Shown here in pieces: positions 60,043-64,000 of a stretch of 64,000 bases of DNA. A model generated the notes under the pieces. It did not search any database and had not been told where the DNA came from. It saw only the letters and a list, made by a program, of their open reading frames with translations. The DNA comes from Mesostigma viride (lineage: Eukaryota > Streptophyta > Mesostigmatophyceae > Mesostigmatales > Mesostigmataceae), in contig RPFO01000080.1 in the NCBI GenBank assembly GCA_009746045.1, forward strand, positions 8,160,207-8,224,206, in the 5' to 3' direction. A program made the position numbers and the translations under genes. Position 1 is the stretch's first letter. Each line of letters begins with the position of its first letter.

Positions 60043-63000
60043 ATGGCGTTACCTCCTACAGTTGCTTCTATCAGAGGGCACAGTGACTCCATCTTGTGCT
60101 GCAATTGGGATGGATTCACGAGCTTGCGGACTGGCAGTGAGGTACGACCACGTACGCATTCCCCGGATTAAGTCTTTCCCCTTCGACAGGCTTTGGCAAC
60201 GCCGTGAGTGTGCAGCACATTCTGCCTTAAGAAAGTAAGCGGCTAGGATCTTCGATTCTCAATATATTCTGCTGGCCGTTATCCTATTTCATTTGCTACT
60301 TAGTTTTGCTACTTGCGAAGGGTATGGATCTTATATCCTGACTGTCATCTTGTCTGATTGTTTAAGCTCTCGTGCACTTAGATTATGAGTATCACCTTTG
60401 AATTTCATTATTCTTGTCTATTAAGTGTTGTCTCCAGTCATCTCTATGAAGTGACATAACTGTAGTGCGTTCGCGTGCTGGTTCTGGAAGGCTACGGTTT
60501 TAGTATTCTCAGTATGCTACCCGCTCGTGAATCTTTGAGGCTAGGATGCGAATAGTTCGAAACAGGCCTCTGCATGTTACTTTCTGCAACCGTGTTGAAT
60601 AGCAGATGTTGTGTAGCCTACTGGGGTACTATGATAAGGATGAGGGCGCACTTTGAGCTTGTCATAAAGGATGCGCCGCTTGATGTACAGGCTGTGCCTT
60701 CTGCATGCTGCACACATCCGTTCTACCCATTGGGAAGCGCTCCTTGCATCCTGCTGTCCTTCATTTTGTTAGGCTCTTCTTGTCTGTTGGTGTCTGATAT
60801 TGTGGCACTAGCATGGCATGGCATGGCGTGGCACAACCTTGCAGGGCAGGGCAGGGCAGGGCAGGGCAGGCAGGGCAGGGCAGGGCAGGGCAGGGCAGGG
60901 CAGGGCAGGGCAGGGCAGGGCAGGGCAGGGCAGGGCAGGGCAGGGCAGGGCAGGGCAGGGCAGGGCAGGGCAGGGCAGGGCAGGGCAGGGCAGGGCAGGG
61001 CAGGGCAGGGCAGGGCAGGGCAGGGCAGGGCAGGGCAGGGCAGGGCAGGGCAGGGCAGGGCAGGGCAGGGCAGGGCAGGGCAGGGCAGGGCAGGGCAGGG
61101 CAGGGCAGGGCATGGAATGATAACTGTGGGACCGATACGGACCGAATACCAATCATGTATTGCATTGCATGGCCATCGTGCATGCAGGATGGCAGCGTGG
61201 GTGTGTTTGACATCCGCACCAGCGCGCAGAGCTTGCGGCTGCGGTGCTTTGAGGGCGCGGAGGTGCCCTCCATCTGCGCGCACCCAGGTAGGGTGGCAAG
61301 GGCTGATGATACTCTACTTGTATAGGATATTGTATAGGATCGTCAACCCCAGAATGGTGCCCTCCATCTGCGCGCACCCTGGTAAGAAAGTCTAGCCAAC
61401 CTACACAAGATCGCTGAACCTCAAGAAATTAATTCCCTTCATCTGTGGTCATAGTCAGATGTGATGGCCAGCCAAATTGTATAGGATCATCATCAACCCT
61501 CAAGATCTTCCCTCAAGCTGCAGCGACGCGCGTGGGAGGGCAGGCCAGCTTGGATGGGACTAAGAGGCTTGTCTCCTGAACCATATGCGATTGTTTTGCT
61601 GCGCGTGTGGTATGAGATGAATGGAAGTGTTCATGGTTTGGCAGGGGGCAATTGGTTTCATACTTCCTAGGCACTCTTTCTCCTAAATGAGAAGACCTAT
61701 TTTTTATCCTTGCGGATCAGGATTCTGAAGGAGAAGATTTCAATAATTCCTTCCTTACTGGATGTGTGTATGCTTGTATGTCGGTGTATGTGCGTGCACG
61801 TGTGCATGCATTTGCGCGTGTGGGTGTGCCGATACGGTAAACTGTCCTGTGCTGTTGTTGTTGTCGTTGCATGCCTGGCAAACATACCTGTGTGGGTGCC
61901 TGGTGGGGGGGGGAAAGGGGGAAAAGGGTTGCTCATGCTGTTTTCTCGTATCATTGACTGATGTGGTCTTGTAAAGATCATTGTTGGTCTTTCTACAAGC
62001 CTTATCATAAGCACATAAGCCTTATCATGAGCACATAAGCCTTATCATGAGCACATAAGCCTTATCATAAGCACATAAGCCTTATCATAAGCACATAAGC
62101 CTTATCATAAGCACATAAGCCTTATCATAGCACATAAGCCTTATCATAAGCACATAAGCCTTATCATAAGCTCACCCTTGTCGAAGGCTACCATTGCTTT
62201 ATGGTAACCCGTTAGTAAGCTCACCCTATCAGGACGCTCACATTTTTTAGTGTCACACTTAAAAAGCTCACCCTCTATACTACAACCCCCCTGCTTGCAT
62301 CCCCTACTTGTGTCGTGCCCATGTCATCCCCATCCAGCCAAGCAGGAGGTGCTGTTTGCCGCCGCTGGTCCGGTGGCCTACTCCCTCGACCTGCGCAAGG
62401 TAAATCACGCTTGCACGCAATGCTGGCAAAATATCGTGCTTTTTTGTGAATAATGCTAGCAAAATGTAATGCTTTCCCGCAAGTGAGGCTGGCAGATTGT
62501 AATGCTGGCAACGATGCACTTGCTGACGTGTGATGAGTAATTTTTTAGCGATATCCATACCCTGTGTCCTTTAGGTAAGGGCATGTCACGGCTATTCCAA
62601 TACAAGGTTGTGTGCGGCCACCCCACCACATCGGTGCTTACGCATCCCAACTGTACCTGCAGGCATCTGGCACGGACAATAATGCGGCCGCCATAGTGAA
62701 CACGTTCCGCTACAACCAAGACGAGATCAACCAGGTGGGCCCCAATTGGGGGTAGGGGGGTAGGGGGGTAGGGGGCAGGATGAGGTTAACCAGGTGGGCT
62801 GGGGCTAGCGGGTGGGTGGGCCGAGGTGCCAGGTGGAGCCAGGTGGGAAAGGTTGGGCCAGGGTAGGGCCAGGGTGGAGCCAAGTGGACAGGCTGTAGGG
62901 TATGGCTGTCAGGTTGGCCAGCGTTTGAGGGCGGTGCTTTGTCATGCACGCAGGCAGCGTGCAGTGGTCGGAATCAGGGGGGGGGTTGGATGGGCAGGGG

Positions 63001-63944
63001 GTGATGGGCAGGCAGGTAGGCCCACAAGTGAACTCGTCGAAACCAGTTGCGATTGCTGTGAGGTGGAGCGTAACAGTGGGTGTCATTCTGGGGAAAGGCA
63101 TGTGGGTCTTGCCTGCCTATATCACTTGATAGTATCAAGGAGACAACCACTTGATAGTATATTGTTCATGATCTCCTTTGCTGGTCGGTCTGGCTTCAGT
63201 GGCTTGGTTGGTTGACCTACGCATGGCAGGGTCAGTTGATTTCCCGTCCTCTTTATCTTTGCCTTCATTTTTTGTCATCGCCTTCATATTTGTCTTCCTG
63301 TCTTTTGGGGCAGGCATCCCCTCTGGGTGTTATGGGAGGAGGGTTGCGAGTGGGCGACTGAATGAGGCACAGCTGTGGGGAAATATTTATGACAGCAAGC
63401 TGGAAAGTTTTTTTCGATGAGGGAATAATGAGACACATTGGTACTAAGAAGGAAGAGTTAGAGTAATATGAAATCTGCTTGTGGAATGTCCGGTTTGAGG
63501 TCTCCTTGTTTGCATGTGAACATCCTCTTTGCCCTCGCCGGTTTCTATAGGACGTTGCGTGACTAGGTGGCTCCAGCTATTCGGGTTTCTCTTCCATTGA
63601 TCCATGGGTTGCAAGCACGCATTGCATTCTGCGCGCGCTCATCTTTGCCCACCTAGTGTTCACAAGGCTACCACTTGCTTGAGGTATATGTGGATCACAA
63701 TTTTTCCGATCTCTCTCCATTCTTGTAGCTTGTGCAACCAGCGTCGTTTCTCGAAGACGCTCCCAAATGCTTTCAGAGCCATCCCATGAACCTCATGTCC
63801 ACCATTGCTGCCCACCCCCCACCACCCCCACCGTCAATCCCTCAATCCTCCACCCAACCCCCCCTGGCCACGACACCCTGCCAGGTGGCCACAGATCCCA
63901 GGGGGAGCCTCCTTGCGGCTGCGGACGACAGCGGTGAAGTCAAG
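60043..63944 (+). CDS. WDR53-like WD40-repeat protein, exons 1-5 (continues beyond window)
   Basis: Exons 60043-60141 (33 codons from ATG), 61188-61287, 62338-62399, 62663-62734 and 63885-63944. All have GT-AG borders and matching phases; the last donor is GTGCGT. Exon 1 begins a WD repeat with GHSDSILCCNWDG. Exon 2 gives DGSVGVFDIRTSAQSLRLR, exon 3 VLFAAAGPVAYSLDLRK, exon 4 FRYNQDEIN, and exon 5 DPRGSLLAAADDSGEVK. The order (short N-terminal blade, start of chromosomal-style 'SLDLRK', then the 'EIN...LLAAADDSG' blade) matches WDR53 family proteins, which are beta-propellers and in animals can serve as DDB1-CUL4 substrate receptors. About 113 residues are visible; the remaining blades lie past 64000. 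Confidence 0.82.
60842..61112 (+). repeat. (GGGCA)n tract in intron 1 of the WD40 gene
   Basis: About 54 near-perfect five-base units, with one short slip at 60866-60872. All six frames are free of stops, producing Gly-Gln-Gly-Arg-Ala and Pro-Ala-Leu-Pro-Cys runs that are not proteins. Each four consecutive units satisfy the G3-N2 quadruplex pattern on the sense strand. The tract ends 75 bases before the exon 2 acceptor. Confidence 0.95.
61357..61388 (+). pseudogene. Tandem duplicate of the exon 2 end and donor
   Basis: GTGCCCTCCATCTGCGCGCA at 61357 repeats 61263 onward, 94 bases apart. The first copy ends CCAG/GTAGGG, the second CCTG/GTAAGA. Splicing at the second donor (61382) would add 94 bases and shift the frame. 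Confidence 0.75.
61990..62172. repeat. 20-bp minisatellite in intron 2 of the WD40 gene
   Basis: About nine units of AAGCCTTATCATAAGCACAT, with an A/G variant and one unit short by a base. Confidence 0.9.
62745..62960. repeat. G-rich tract in intron 4 of the WD40 gene
   Basis: Starts with GGGGGTAGGGGGGTAGGGGG and continues as degenerate GGGCCAGGTGGAGCC-type repeats. Like the intron 1 tract it is G-rich on the sense strand. Confidence 0.6.
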
Positions 63945-64000
63945 GTGCGTCGCGGCGGAGCATCATCGCAGGGGGGTGATACTCTTGACCGCACAGTTTG

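Noticed and set aside
60723-61395. ORFs of 100-273 codons across the (GGGCA)n tract
   Set aside because: All frames of the pentamer lack stops; the tract lies in an intron fixed by flanking WD40 exons in phase.

Overview
The window looks like nuclear DNA of a eukaryote. Protein genes are split by long GT-AG introns with phases that agree. Exons are GC-rich, introns and intergenic DNA are full of minisatellites, and transposon debris is common. The gene set (ZSWIM2-type E3 ligase, WDR53-like WD40 protein, carnosine N-methyltransferase-like protein, LRR_CC protein), the low-complexity Gly/Ser/His-rich tail and donors such as GTGCGT and GTACGT fit a flagellate green alga or similar protist. That taxonomic guess is weak. 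No operons, CRISPR arrays, rRNA or tRNA genes were seen.

Left part (1-28697): repeated DNA. Positions about 772-13297 and 13422-25911 are near-identical copies (offset about 12.64 kb) joined at a run of 124 Ns. Each copy begins with the first three exons of a carnosine N-methyltransferase-like gene on the minus strand, then enters a large palindrome. In the complete second copy the palindrome has two arms of about 5.5 kb (16868-22348 and 23215-28697) around an 866-bp spacer. The arms hold a 21-bp minisatellite of about 39 units, LINE 3' tails ending in (TTAA)n, and a 1.74-kb element with 14-bp inverted ends flanked by TTAA, as piggyBac-type elements are. The element sits at a different TTAA in each arm, and the opposite arm keeps each unoccupied site. 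Because the sequence degrades next to the N run, the direct duplication may be an assembly redundancy.

Middle (29246-48603, plus strand): one 13-exon gene reconstructed from splice sites and homology. It encodes about 1438 residues: SWIM zinc finger, RING finger, ZZ finger, then a disordered tail of more than 1100 residues. Its introns carry at least seven different tandem arrays, a small Tc1/mariner-type MITE and LINE tails. The array in intron 5 is built from copies of the exon 5/intron 5 boundary itself.

Right part: 49.2-53.4 kb is LINE wreckage. An intronless LRR_CC protein gene lies at 53730-55556 on the minus strand, with a 19-bp GC-rich array just upstream. Positions 56656-60042 show no gene I can support. 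From 60043 to the window end are the first five exons of a WDR53-like WD40 gene, with a 270-bp (GGGCA)n tract in intron 1 and a duplicated exon 2/donor boundary. The four genes have no evident pathway in common beyond two possible ubiquitin-system members (the RING/SWIM/ZZ protein and the LRR protein with a possible F-box).
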